NCBI GenBank assembly: GCA_027946555.1 | Contig: JAPEVC010000198.1 | Location: 1-64,000 of the forward strand | DNA from: Gnomoniopsis sp. IMI 355080 | Taxonomy: Eukaryota; Ascomycota; Sordariomycetes; Diaporthales; Gnomoniaceae | Length of the DNA stretch: 64,000 bases | Reading direction: 5' to 3' | Shown: one piece after another, positions 35,310 to 47,150 of the stretch | Numbering within the stretch: the stretch's first letter is position 1 | How the letters are laid out: the number at the start of each line of letters is the position of its first letter | The notes under the pieces: model-generated | Database searches by the model: none | The model's input: only the letters and a program-made list of their open reading frames with translations | What the model was told of the DNA's origin: nothing | Program-made: the position numbers and the translations under genes

Positions 35310-36342
35310 ATGTCCTCTCTATCCGCACGCGCCCTCATTTGGGCGGCAACGTTGGGGGCGCCCCTCGCTTCAGCGGCCCCACGCAGCCACATCACCGTGA
35401 ACAGCACGTTGCCCCCGGCTTTCTTCCTCGCCGGCGACTCAATGACAGCTGTGCAGACCGTCAGCGGCGGCGGCTACGGGACTGGCTTTTTGTCATTTCT
35501 GATGAGCCCAGCCTGGGGTATCGACTACGGGCAAGACGGTGCAACGACTGTCTCGTTTGTGGAAGGCGGCGAGCAGGGGAACTGGACGGCAGTGATCGAT
35601 GCTTTGGACAGTGCGAAGGGGCAGTATGAGGTCTTTGTACCAATCATGGTGCGTTTGACATTGTGTGTTTGTGAGGAATGAGAGGACTGATCAATGGATA
35701 TTCCTATGCAGTTTGGCGCCAACGATCAAAAGGCTGCAGCAAATATATCGCTGCTAGAGTACCAGACCAACTTACAAAACCTCGCCTTGAACGTCACAAA
35801 TGCTGGTGGGACTCCGGTAAGCAAGCCAACCCTCCCTCCCCAGCCCTTCGTTTCCCTCTTCACAATCAAACACAAAAATACCAAGACTTGACTCGTCTCA
35901 CCGCCGCACATACTCACCTCCTCTAAAGATTCTCCTCACTCCCATGTCACGTCGTGACTTCACCAGTGAGTACAACGTGACGCAAAATCTCGCCGACCAA
36001 CGCACCTACACAATCTACGCAGCGGACAACACCTCCACCGCCTACATCGACTTCAATATGGCCAGCACCTCCTACCTCAACGCGATTGGCAACGCTTCAG
36101 CGCAGACGTACGACCTACTGTGCACGGACGAGACACACCTCAATTCATGGGGCAGCGTGGTATTTGGCCGGATGCTTGCGGATCTCTTGCTGGGCCATGC
36201 GCCTGAAGTGGGCGTGGAGGTTGACTTCGTGCCTGATCCGAATGCTTATTTCACAAACTGGATTGTGCCGAATGCGACGTTGAGTGAGGACATTTGGAGC
36301 GGTGTGCCTACTTATGGCGGGGATTGTCCGCTGGAATCGTAA
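35310..36342 (+). CDS. Secreted SGNH esterase, CE12 rhamnogalacturonan acetylesterase type
   Basis: Three exons, 35310-35648, 35712-35816 and 35929-36342, encode 285 residues. Introns carry GTGCGT...TGCAG and GTAAGC...TAAAG and are in phase 0. A signal peptide (MSSLSARALIWAATLGAPLASA) is followed by FFLAGDSMTA, the block I GDS with nucleophile Ser; then VPIMFGANDQ, the block III Gly-x-Asn-Asp oxyanion motif; and DETHLNSWGSVVFGRMLAD, the block V Asp-x-x-His that completes the triad. Multiple N-glycosylation sites are present. Length and motif spacing fit the CE12 family, which removes acetyl groups from rhamnogalacturonan I. A GDSL esterase with another substrate is possible. It lies in a run of secreted hydrolases (35-45 kb). 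Confidence 0.8.
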
Positions 36343-37199
36343 GCAGGCACGCGTGGTCTTTGATTTGGATTGGTTGCTCTGCAAGTGGCGCTCATGCATC
36401 CCCCGGGCGTTCTTTTCGAACACATACCCCGATACGGATTTTGTAAAGTTCCCACTGCCATCTAGAAGAACACGGGGCATATGTGATTCCAGGGACGTTT
36501 GGGAGAAGACACAGGCCCGTAGCTCTTGTTCGACAACAGCCAGTAAATAAAACTAACTGGGCATGGGTAGAAACTGCAAACCACCAATTACAGTAACCAT
36601 GACCGCGATTCCTGTCAAGTGCCTTTCATCGCCGTCCATCCGCTTCTCCATGCTGCCCAGCAACTTGAGAAATTGGTCTGTGTCAGTGATTTTTACAGCT
36701 GATTATCTACAATTTCGTCAAGATGCAAGCAGTCCGTGACCGATCTGTGTTAGTGCGACTTCTAGACCATTGCTCCTTGACACTTGGTTCCTGAGGTCAT
36801 TTATATTGAATCAGTTACGTCAAAGAAATTTAAGAGGAACTCCAGAAACACCTAGGTAAACACACCAGCACTTGGCCGGGCTCTATTACACGAGCTCTAC
36901 GACCCAGGCCCGTATAGTGACTGCGAATTGAAGTTTTTTTCCAGTGTGAAAGACGCCGTTGGGGGGCTGTCACAGCCCTACGTTGCAAGGGGTGGGAAGA
37001 CACACCACCACCACCTGGAGCAAGACAGATAAATCGTATATACATTGCCAGAAATCGTGGGTATCTAACCCCATAGACTATAAATCATGTCTTTGAACTC
37101 GTCTTAAGTACAATTTGAATAGAAGCCGTGAGCACCAGTGACCACAATCATTGATCAATCCGCCCTCGACGCCCTCCTCTGGCCCCCGAGCTTCCAGGG
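36343..37199. other. Convergent intergenic region
   Basis: About 860 bp between convergent esterase genes. It holds the palindromic word ACCTAGGTA at 36850 and nothing else identifiable. Confidence 0.45.
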
Positions 37200-38968
37200 C
37201 TAATTGGTCAACCCGGACTGCCACACCTGACACCTAATATCATTAGTTGGGTCCTGAACAAGACTCGAACCAGTGACATTCAAAGCCAGAAGAGAAAACG
37301 CATCCAATACTGGAGGCGGAGCCGCCGGCGCCGCGCCGGGCTGCACAGGCACGGCCAGGTTCTTACGCCCCTGGATGACAAAGTCGACAATGATAGTTTG
37401 CAGCTGGTCCGCCACAGTGGGATCAACACTGTTGCCAAAAACATCCGCACTGGGCCCGTTGAAGAATGTGTAACCCAAGTCCTGCGCGTGAATGGCAGGG
37501 TTGACACTGAACAGATATCCGTTCGCCGCGCCAGCATTGGCCGGGTTGGGCGCTCGGAGAGTCGTTGCAAAAGCCTTTGCTAGCGCATTGACATTGCAAC
37601 CTACGATGGCCTCGCTGTTCAACAGCGCCAGTCGCTCTGTTGGCGTAGTGTATCCGAGCGCACCAGAAAACTCCTCGGGGTAGATATTTGTGGCGATGTT
37701 CTGGATGACAGTAGGATTGATTGACGGCATGAATGCTGAGAGGTAGGCAATAAGGTCGGTTTCGTTCTGCACGCGCGGGTCTGTGAATAGCAAGCCCTCA
37801 TTGGCGTTGTGCGCTACAATCGCGTCCACATTACGCGCAAATTGGCCCGCCTGAAGCATGGTGAATTGGTTAGCAGGGAGGAAGTCCCCATCGATACTGG
37901 GTCCGAAGGTGAAAGCGCCGAAGGCTGCGTTGCCAATGATTTCCCTGTTGAGGGACTGTAGTTGTTGTGTATCCAGAGCTCTGGCTGCAGTAACACTCGT
38001 GAGGTTTGATGTCGCAACAAATTCTTGAAACACTTGGGCATAGAGCACGGCATCCGAAGCAGGCCGTTGCGCAGGAGACTGTATGATCGCGCGCTGCATT
38101 AGTGGTGTATCGGCTTGTGAGCCAAAGGCTTGCAGTTGTGCCCAGATACTTGCTCCACCCGCAGACTCGCCCATCACCGTGACTTGTGCTGGATCACCGC
38201 CGAAAGCTTTGATATTCTGCTGGACCCACTGCAGGGCGAGCTGTTGATCAAAGAATCCAGCATTAGGGTCAACATTAGTATCAGTGGGCCCTTTTGGCGG
38301 GAAGCCGAACATCCCAAGGCGGTAATTGATTTGGACAAAGACCATGCCCCCAAGCCCTCCTTGCGCACTCTTGGCCACTAGTTGCGCCGGATTTCCTTGA
38401 TTCGCCTTTGAACCTCCTGCAAATCCTCCGCCGTGAATCCAGACCAGCACGGGAGCAAGCGGGGCGGTGCCGCCGAGAGCGGCATTGAATGTTTGCACCG
38501 GGACCATGACATCTAGCAGGAGGCAATCTTCCGATTCTTGAGGATCCGGAGGCGGTGGTCCTGGAGGGGCTCCAGCAGGAGGTGCAGGCGGTGGGCTGGC
38601 GAATGGGATCGGAGGTGGAACGGTGATCTGCCATAATGGCGTCCCCTGTGGACATATTCTCGGATTGGAGCCGTCATTGAGAGTCCGATTAGGTGTTTGG
38701 AGAGGGATAGACCTTTGGAATCGGAGATCGCCAAGTGGTGGTTCGGCGTAGGGAATGTTTGAGAAGTTGAAGTATCCAGCCGTTTCCTGGAAGGTAAGCC
38801 ATCAGTTTCACATCTCACGTGGTTCTGGTAACGAAGAGCAGCACTGACATTTAACGTAGCCTGGTGTATAGTTACGTTTAAATCCACAATAGGCAACCCA
38901 GGCGCCTGCGCAGCAGCACCACCAGCACCTATGAGGCCAATCGCAAGGGTATGGAGGATGTCCCGCAT
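37200..38968 (-). CDS. Secreted carboxylesterase type B (alpha/beta hydrolase)
   Basis: Two exons, 38968-38849 and 38786-37200, encode 568 residues. The 62-bp intron (GTCAGT...TTCCAG) joins ATLN to ETAGYFNFSNIPYAEPPLGDLRFQ, the classic N-terminal block of the family. An N-terminal hydrophobic signal (MRDILHTLAIGLIGAGGAAAQA) implies secretion. ESEDCLLLDVMVP and WIHGGGFAGGSK (oxyanion hole) precede the nucleophile elbow GESAGGAS. The acid is probably Glu in AHNANEGLLF and the base His in IHAQDLGYTFFNG. A proline-rich insert (PPPIPFASPPPAPPAGAPP) sits before the CLLLDV block and is unusual. The enzyme should hydrolyse carboxylic esters; a lipase, feruloyl or acetyl esterase role cannot be decided. 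Gene orientation is convergent with the CE12-type gene. Confidence 0.88.
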
Positions 38969-40482
38969 CGTGAAGTCAGATTAACGAGTGAATATAGTTG
39001 GAAGATTACAACCCTTTTCCAATGCTTTTTCAAGAAACAGAAAGAGCAAAGGTTGATGGACAAGCCGTCAGGGGTGGTCCCTCCCTTAGATATAGACTGA
39101 AAGACGATCCACACATGCTGGAAACATGCAACATCCAAACTGTCAGTTGGGTGATCTGACCTGATCATCCTCAACGTGACCGGCTTTTCCGGACGCCCAA
39201 GGGAGCAGTTTTGCGCCTGCATAATGGGCGGTGTTAGAGACTAAACACAGTAGACTTGATATAGAGACTGGCAGAGACTACCCTGCTTTCGTCTCAAGGC
39301 AAGAACATAAGCTTATTTTAAGGATGAACTTACTCTACGGAACGTCCCGAACCCCCGCCACGAACTTGTCTGCACAAAACAGAGAAATAAGTTGCGGTTA
39401 CCGCCAGGCTAATTTCTAGATTTATTGGTTGCTGGACACCTATTTGTATGTAGTGAAAGCGCCAGGGCAAGAACTTCACACAAACGATAAGTCAAAGTGC
39501 TGAAATATATCGTTCGATGGTTGTGAAAAGCTCGTGATGTTTTCTCAATACCTAACGTATATTGCCGGCGGATGGATGCTTCGGAGCCCAGTCAAGGCAT
39601 CCATGGACGGGATCAATACTGAACCGCAGGTACCTATTCAGCCGTTTTCGTTTGCGTTCCAAGATAAAAGCGGAATAAGACTGAACATACATTGAACGCT
39701 TCCGGAGACGTAGCGACTATTGATTTATACGCGGGAGGCGTCCATTGCGATGGCTTCCATGATCTCTGCAATGGATTATTCGGTAAGTTCCGAAGTGACA
39801 TTGCGCACATAATCATCAGTTGACGCTGTCCTTCTCTTGTACAGTATCGTGTTAGCGTGTGTAAGGGCTTTGAGCTAGCCTCTTTGTGTCGAAGGTCTCG
39901 AATCTGACACACGAACGATATCATGCGTGTGCGTGAGAAATGTCGCCTTGTCTTGGGCTGGCGGCCTGCAGACTGCAGGGTATCATTTGCAAAGTCGAAG
40001 TCGGGAATTAGCTATTAGGTATCATTCTTCATTCACTCTTGGAAAGACTGATTAGATTACAATAAATCGAGACTACCGAGCTAGGTAAGTAGGTAGGAAG
40101 CCGAAAGCAACTAATGAAGTTGGTGATGATTAAATCATGGGTGGTAATGGATGATCAGCACTCTTTTGAAACAAGAACGTCCTCTAGCCGCATGTGGGAA
40201 AGACTGACGGTTGACGCCAGTTTGGGGGCGATGAGGTTCATATACGTCATGGCGACGAGCCCATTTTACTGTATTTGGAGAGACAGAGAGAAGGTCCCAC
40301 CTCCAGTACATATCTAGAGGAGCCTTCCGAGACCAACAGCATCGCAGTCTCCGACATCACGTTATTGTGGTATTGTCCTGTATTACATAATTTCTATACG
40401 GCTTCGCCGAAAGTCAAAGTCAAGTCGTCCGAACACCACGCATAATACCGCCCAACCATAGTTCATCCTTATTCGGTACATC
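38969..40482. other. 1.5-kb intergenic region
   Basis: Region upstream of the carboxylesterase (minus) and of the small gene at 40483 (plus). A compound word CTAGGTAAGTAGGTAGG occurs at about 40081. No gene or RNA was recognised. Confidence 0.45.
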
Positions 40483-40846
40483 ATGCCATCCGGAACCGAG
40501 ACTGCCAAGCAAAAGTTCGCCGAGGCTGTGGACAGGACGAAGAATTCAGTGGGCGGTATGTCTAACCAATCAACCTCTTCGGAAAAGCCGGAGTGGTTCC
40601 GAGCGCGTCCATTGCGCGCCCCAGCGCTGGCCAAAGAAGCTTGGTATATGCTGACTCCGTGTGGTCCTCGCAGATGCGAAAGCACCACCCATCAAAGTCG
40701 CGCAACCCTCGACGAACGATGCGTCCATCAGCAACAAATTTGTGAACCCGGGGCGGACAGCCGAGCCGCACCCGGACACGGTTGAGTCGCAGCAGCAGTC
40801 AGGAGGGAGCAACCACACCTCGTTTTTCAAAGGAAGCGTGTCCTAG
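40483..40846 (+). CDS. Small hydrophilic protein of 81 residues
   Basis: Two exons, 40483-40555 and 40674-40846, joined by a 118-bp intron (GTATGT...CTCGCAG) in phase 1. The product begins MPSGTETAKQKFAEAVDRTKNSVGDAKAP, a possible amphipathic helix, and continues as a disordered N/S/P/Q-rich chain ending TSFFKGSVS. There is no signal peptide or membrane segment. The start resembles LEA-like or stress-associated small proteins, but I cannot assign a family. Support comes from matching phase, good splice signals and a sensible composition across both exons. Confidence 0.6.
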
Positions 40847-42085
40847 ATATGGAACAGCTCGGGAAGAGCTCTCGCGAAAGGTCATACTACTGTCCTCCGA
40901 CCTTGCTACCCGATAGATCGGATAGGATAAGTTGAGGGGAAGCCTGAATGCTCGATGCCGATATGGCGGAATTTAACCTCGTTTATGTACATGGTTGTAA
41001 TGTTCACCAGACCAACATCGGACGGGAAACGTGCATGCAGGATTTGGGTAGAGGACATTCTTCGGGACTACTTGTAGATGCTCCCAATTTCCGAGGAAGA
41101 GTCACCTTGCTTTTCCTGGTGCGAGTGCCGAGATCTCCAGTTTTATGAGGTATGCAACAATGTGGGCACTACATGGATACATGCAAGTCTTCCCCGTGGG
41201 GAATCCTCCACAAGGTCACGAAATGCACCCGTGATCTGGTGCATCAGCATATACCAGACAGCCGGGATCTACTTGCTATCCACGTGTAGCGTCACTACAG
41301 CACGAGCCTCTTTTTTCCTTCTTCATTTTTCTTCCCTGCCCCGAACTTGGGTCTGAAGGTCTCTCACCTCGGTCACTCCCCTCATTTCCGATCTCCAATT
41401 GTTGGTTCGCTTGTATCCAATGAATCTCATCACAGCATAAAGAGAAACATCTGTCTGGCTGCCGGAGAGGGGATTCATAGAATATATGTTTACCCGAAAG
41501 CTTCTGCGTACCTAGTCTGAGCTCGTGAATATGTGGTGCAACATAGTCAAACTCCGTTGGCATCTAAGCAATGACTGTGCTTGGACCAATGCAGTGCACG
41601 AAATTAGACTCTGCATCTCAGGTCCAATTTCCAAACCTGCTAGATATCGGAGGGTATTATACCGGAGTACACCCGTGTCACATACCGGGATCCTACCTAG
41701 GGTAACGATGACTGAATACAGGCACCCGGCCTCTTCGCCAAGGCGGTGCATAGTTGCTACTTATGGTGACAGTTGCAGTGGCAGTTGAGGACGTAGACAT
41801 GCGGAGAAGTACCTAGTCGACCCTATCGTGGGTTGTCATTGGCTGTGATCTCGTCACCGCTGCAAATACCCTCCGCATCAATATGCGCGAGAAGGACAGG
41901 TTCCTTGCTTATTACTGTGGACTCTCTCACTATGGAGATTCTTCTTTTTATATCACACGGACATTCGCAGTATTCATATAAATGGCCTACCGATGGATAC
42001 TCCAACCATTCCAGCTTGGTACGCGACTTGTTCAACACACTTGCTTTCGCGTGATAATTTCCACATATAAGTGTGGGTAGCAGCC
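40847..42085. other. 1.2-kb intergenic region
   Basis: Upstream region of the GH106-type gene. TACCTAG-type words lie near 41512, 41696 and 41812. A TATAAG-like word lies shortly before the ATG. No gene is supported. Confidence 0.45.
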
Positions 42086-45000
42086 ATGAAAGGCCACCTC
42101 TGCACGCACGTTCTTGCACTGGTAATCCAATCAAGCCTCACTTATGCAATCGGGACCGATGATCAGGTTGGGTCTAACATTGACTACGGGACGTTCCAAA
42201 ACCCTTCAGCCAACGTCCGGCCACGATTCAGATACTGGGTCAACGATGCTTCACATAACTTAAGCTATGTTGCTGAGGATGTGAAAGCTCTCGCTCGCGC
42301 TGGTGCGGGCGGGCTGGAACTGCTAGGGTACTACTTGTATGGCGATAGTGGCTACTATACTACACTCACTGCTCCCATTGAAACCGACTGGACGATTTAC
42401 GGCTTTGGGAGCGAGCCCTGGAGTACGTCACGCTGTTCCGTTCTTAGGAGATGACTGTCTCTCGAAATTTTCGACGAACGTAGGAACAGTCTTTCCCATT
42501 CAGATTTGCTGACATAGTGTTGCAGATAACCTCCAAGACACAGTTTTGTCGACAGCAAAAGAGGAGAGTTTGCTCGTCGATCTTGCGTTAGGTCCAAACC
42601 AGGGAGCAGGTGTTCCAGCCCCATACAACGACGATGGCCTCTTATGGGACGTCGCAGGATTCAATTTGACGATTGCTAAAGGGACCGAGTACTCTTCTTC
42701 CCTGCCTGGCTGGGGCGGGAACTACAATTCCGATACTCTGGTAGCAGCAACAACAGGACTCGTGGTCGCCGTCGATCAGAATCTGACACAGACCACCTTG
42801 AGCTCCAATTCCTTAACCGATCTTACCTCGCTTGTCGACTCTGATGGGAAACTGAACTACAACTTCGGAAATACCACAGGCGGATCCGAATTCGTGCTCT
42901 TTGCTTTCTACCAGAAACACTCTGAACGTCGCGAGGTCAACTCTTCTGTGGAGAGTATTGCGGACGTACCCCAATCTCCCGTTGAAAACTTCATGCAGAA
43001 CGGCTCCTGGGTCGTTGATCACTTCTCGGTAGCCGGAGCGCAGATTACCATTGACTTTTGGAATCAGTCGTTGCTCATCGGAAACACTACAGCGGATATC
43101 CGGGAGGTGGGCAACTACCTGTGGGAGGATAGCCAGGAATACTCGTATCAGTCAAATATGCTCTGGACGCCACAACTACAACGTGTCTTCGAAGAGAGAA
43201 GGGGTTATAGTTTCAATAATTATATACCGCTCGTTTACGGACAGCCAAGTGGTGGCGGTCTAATTCCTGCCTTTCCAACCACATATGTGCTCGACGAAGG
43301 TGGAAACAGCTATATTCAAGATTACCAACAGACCGTACGTCACCCTTTTTTTTTTTTTTTTTTTTTTTAATTTACTCCTTTTTCCCTATCTCCGTTACTC
43401 AAATGTCTTCAAAATTGGCTTTGGCTAACATCTCCCTAGCTCACCGAACTCAATGCCGAGTATCTACAAACCATTACAGCATGGAGCACGAGCCTGGGGG
43501 CCCAATTTTCAGCCCAAGTCGGTTACAATCTCCCTATGGACATGCTCGCCAACATCCCGATGGTCAACGCCCCTGAATGTGAAACCCTGGGCTTCGACCA
43601 CAATATCGACGCGTATCGGCAGTTCGCGGGCCCTGCTAACCTTGCCGGCAAGCGCATCATCTCCAGTGAGTGCGGCGCCATCATGAATGAATCCTACCAG
43701 CAGTCTATCCCAGAGCTGCTGTGGGATGTGAAGCGGTCTGTCGCCGGCGGCGTGAACCAGTTCGTCCTGCATGGCTACCCGGTTTCCGGAGACTACCCTA
43801 AGACGACGTGGCCTGGGTTTACGACGTTTGCGTATCTCTTTTCAGAAATGCACGGGCCGCGTCAACCGGCCTGGGACTTTGCTCAAGAGTGGCTAGATTG
43901 GACGGCGAGGACACAGTTTGTCGCACAGACTGGGGTGCCCAAGATAGATTTGGCATTTTGGCTCAAGTCGACGTCGTATAGAGATCTCACCACTATGTAT
44001 GCACCATTGGACCTCCAGACTGCAGGTATATGGTTTCTTTCGCTTTCCCCCTTTTTCACACCTGTATGTGGACCATCACTCACTAATGACTGGTTGCAGG
44101 CTACACCTATGAGTATCTGAGCCCAGACAATTTCGGTCTCGCTGAAGCACAGGTCGGCGACGGAGTATTTGCACCCAATCGCCAAGCTTTCAAAGCTTTG
44201 ATTGTCCGCGCGAACGACTCGCTGACGCTGTCTGGCGTCCACAGTCTGGCTGAATACGCGAATCAAGGGCTTCCAGTCATCCTCTCCGGTGGGATTCCAT
44301 CGACAACAATCGGTCACAACCAGACCGGCAACGAGAACCTGACCGCCACGATAGAGGGTTTGACGCAGCTCGACAACGTGCATGTCGTGCCTTACGAAGA
44401 TCTGGCCTCCTCGCTGGCATCACTCAATATCTCGCCTCGGACGGAAATTGTCTCCAATGGCTCGTGGTACACATACTGGCGAGAAAATTCGACAGAGTCA
44501 TCCGAGTTCATCTTTGTTTACAACGATGCGACCAACGTTCCTTTGGGTGAAGGCATGACCATTGGAAATATTTCTTTCGAGACAACAGGCACCCCATTCC
44601 TCTACGACGCTTGGACTGGTGAGGTGACCGCTCTCTCGGCAGTTGAGCAATCGGAGACGCACACCACATTGCAGCTGCAACTGGCTGGGAACCAGTCCGT
44701 CATCATCGGCTTTCGATCAGGAGCTGGCAACAGTAGTGTGCTTCTTGGCGGAGAAAACAGCGTCGTGAAGGCTGTGAGAGACGTGGAGCCGTTGGCATCC
44801 GAAGCGTCGACCCTATCAAACTGGACACTCGTAATCGAATCATGGGGGCCTCCTGTTGACTTATATGACATCGAAGCTGGTTCCACAAAGTCAAATACCA
44901 GCTACACCCTCGACACACTCATCCCATGGTCTCAAATATCGGACTCGCTGCAAGATGTCTCGGGACGTGGGTACTACCATACCACCTTCACCTGGCCACC

Positions 45001-45310
45001 TGCGTCAAACAGCACGGCCTCGGGCGCGGTGCTCGATTTGGGCGCTGTTGTACATACCGCTCGCCTGAGTATCAACGGCCAGGTCGTGCCACCACTGGAT
45101 CCGACGTGGGCGAAGGCGGACGTGGGGAAGTTTTTGATAGATGGCATTAATGAGGTGGATGTCGTGGTGAGCACGCCGCTAGGCAATGCGCTGAGGAGTG
45201 TGTGGAGTGATCTGGAGACGAGTGGACAGTTGGCAACGGTAACCGTTCCGACGCCGCCTGGTGTTGCGGACTATGGACTGGTGCAAGATGTGCGATTGAT
45301 ACCTTATTAG
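42086..45310 (+). CDS. Secreted glycoside hydrolase, GH106 alpha-L-rhamnosidase type
   Basis: Four exons, 42086-42422, 42526-43334, 43440-44025 and 44100-45310, encode about 980 residues; all joins keep phase. A signal peptide (MKGHLCTHVLALVIQSSLTYA) is followed by PSANVRPRFRYWVNDASHN and AEDVKALARAGAGGLELLGYYLYGD, the start typical of fungal GH106-like proteins. The middle holds a catalytic-barrel-like region (AGKRIISSECGAIMNES; GVNQFVLHGYP). The C-terminus is a beta-sandwich of the GH2-type sugar-binding kind (ARLSINGQVVPPLDPTW). Many N-glycosylation sites occur. The enzyme is expected to release alpha-L-rhamnose from pectic rhamnogalacturonan, extracellularly. The intron at 43335-43439 contains a run of 23 T, a likely sequencing weak spot. 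Family call is from conserved phrases only; the catalytic residues were not mapped. Confidence 0.75.
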
Positions 45311-45837
45311 GGCTTGTCTGTGGTAAGCTTTTGTCTCCATTGTTAGCTGACCCGGATATGAATACATTTGTAAAGGTGTCGAGCAATCCTCGCCTCGATC
45401 TCGTAAATGGTGCCCACGCCACAATGTTCCATCTTACCAGCCTCTATGCCTGGGATCGAGACTGGTTTCTGCCACTGAACATCTTTCCGCTCATTCACCA
45501 TCTACATGCCTTTATCTGCATTTGTTGGCCAATCTCCACCCCACACACGTCAGCACAGCCCCCCTTGCGCCCATCTTTGTTTGGCCTCACTGCGCCGCCA
45601 TGCAGCAACCCTGTCTGGCCTGAATGCGTGTAAGATGATTGGCCAACATGGACCCACTTTAGAAAGACTGCTGAAGATTAAAATCCGGCGTGACTCCTCA
45701 TCATCCTCAGGCTCGCTTTCTTTTTGTTTTCCTTTTCATCCAATTCTCCAACTTACTTTTCAATTCTTGAGCTGCTTTCATCATGTTCAATATCCTGTCA
45801 ACTGCCTTCTTGTAGTCTCAATCTCTCATGCACGAAC
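45311..45837. other. Intergenic, promoter of the next gene
   Basis: About 530 bp between two plus-strand genes, pyrimidine-rich toward its end as in many fungal promoters. No independent gene is supported. Confidence 0.4.
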
Positions 45838-46933
45838 ATGTCGACGTCACGTTCATTCTGTCCGGAGCCGGGCGGGGGATTGTCGCGAATCCATCCTCAC
45901 AGCGAGCCAACTACCGACGAGACAACCTCGACTTTCACGACTATACTGCCGTACATTTCCACCACGATTGAAATCGTGTTCATAAGCGCTGGATATCCTA
46001 GTACGCAAGTTGCCTCGGTCGAGGACTTCAGATCTGCCCACGCTGTGTCTGCCGTCGACGTCATATACAATAGCTTCGCCAACAAAATCATCAACTCCGA
46101 CAATAAGTCCCCGGTCCTTGGTTACATCATTAACAAGACCCAAGACGACAATATAACTCAACCACCCGAGCGAATTGATAATGACTACGTCAGATGCGAC
46201 CAAGACGCTCGAAACGAGCCAAGCGATCTGATCTGCTCTGGTGCGGTTCAACCGAACAAGACCTTGTGTATGGCTCCTAGCTCTACTGAAAGTTGCAGCA
46301 CTAGGTCGGCTCCGAACCAAAGTTCCACTTGCACGCATTCACCTGCGGAGCAGTCGATCATGAGACGTTACTCGGATGCCTTGCTTTGCGAGATGGCAAC
46401 AGGCAGAGCCACTAGCACATACAGCTCAGTCGTCGATGGCTGTGCCCGTGAAGCCACGAGCCAGGTGCATTTGCAAGCGCTCAGCTTCGATGAACGAGAA
46501 CCCCTTTTCCCAAAGAGCAACATGACACCCATGGCTCATCACGGGAACGGAAGATCCATGGCATTCACGGAGCGATTGGACGTCAAGGCCAGAGATGTGC
46601 TGAAGGCAGCAAGTTGCTCTTCTGGAAGGACCATTCAGAATCATGATATCATCAAGTCACCGCCGCCAACTTTGCTCTACTTTGCTGTCATCATGGTACG
46701 TTTATCTCAATAAGCAAGGCACCTGATTTGAACGCAGGCTGATCAACATACAATAGACGTCCTGGCCCGCACAGATCTGGACGCAGCTTCTCGCGCAAGC
46801 TGACCTCTTGCAAAATGCTGTTGCTCCCAAGTTCCCAATTGGAAGATACTTCCAGTCTAAGACTCTCTCAGCAACGTCCATGAAGGCCTCGCCAACTAGC
46901 GGGGTGTTTCAATCCCTTGGGGACCCGGGATAA
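45838..46933 (+). CDS. Uncharacterised protein, two exons
   Basis: Exon 45838-46695 and exon 46757-46933 join across a 61-bp intron (GTACGT...CAATAG) in phase 0 to give 344 residues. The start ATG has A at -3; an upstream in-frame ATG at 45724 would add 38 serine-rich residues. The sequence is Ser/Thr-rich with scattered cysteines. One more hydrophobic stretch (TLLYFAVIM) lies at the exon junction, and the C-terminal exon reads TSWPAQIWTQLLAQADLLQNAV. No domain is recognised. The model rests on the intron signals and open frame only, and might be wrong at either end. Confidence 0.4.
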
Positions 46934-47150
46934 CAAACGCACTTGCATGCCAATTTTCAGAAAATTGGTACATATATCAACAAATCGCTCGAGACAATCT
47001 GAAAGCAAGAACGTCTTCAAGAATTTCCCTAAAGACGAGCTACAAAAATCGATCACGCGCACGCTACAGCCGCCTCACAGCAACTGAGAAAGACATTGAG
47101 GCCAGCTTACTTTTATTTCGCCCACCCTAAGAGCCCACGGGCCAGCCACG

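Noticed and set aside
42071..42454. GH106-type gene ending at 42454
   Set aside because: The frame continues through a clear GTACGT...TGCAG intron into the next exon, so the stop at 42454 is intronic.
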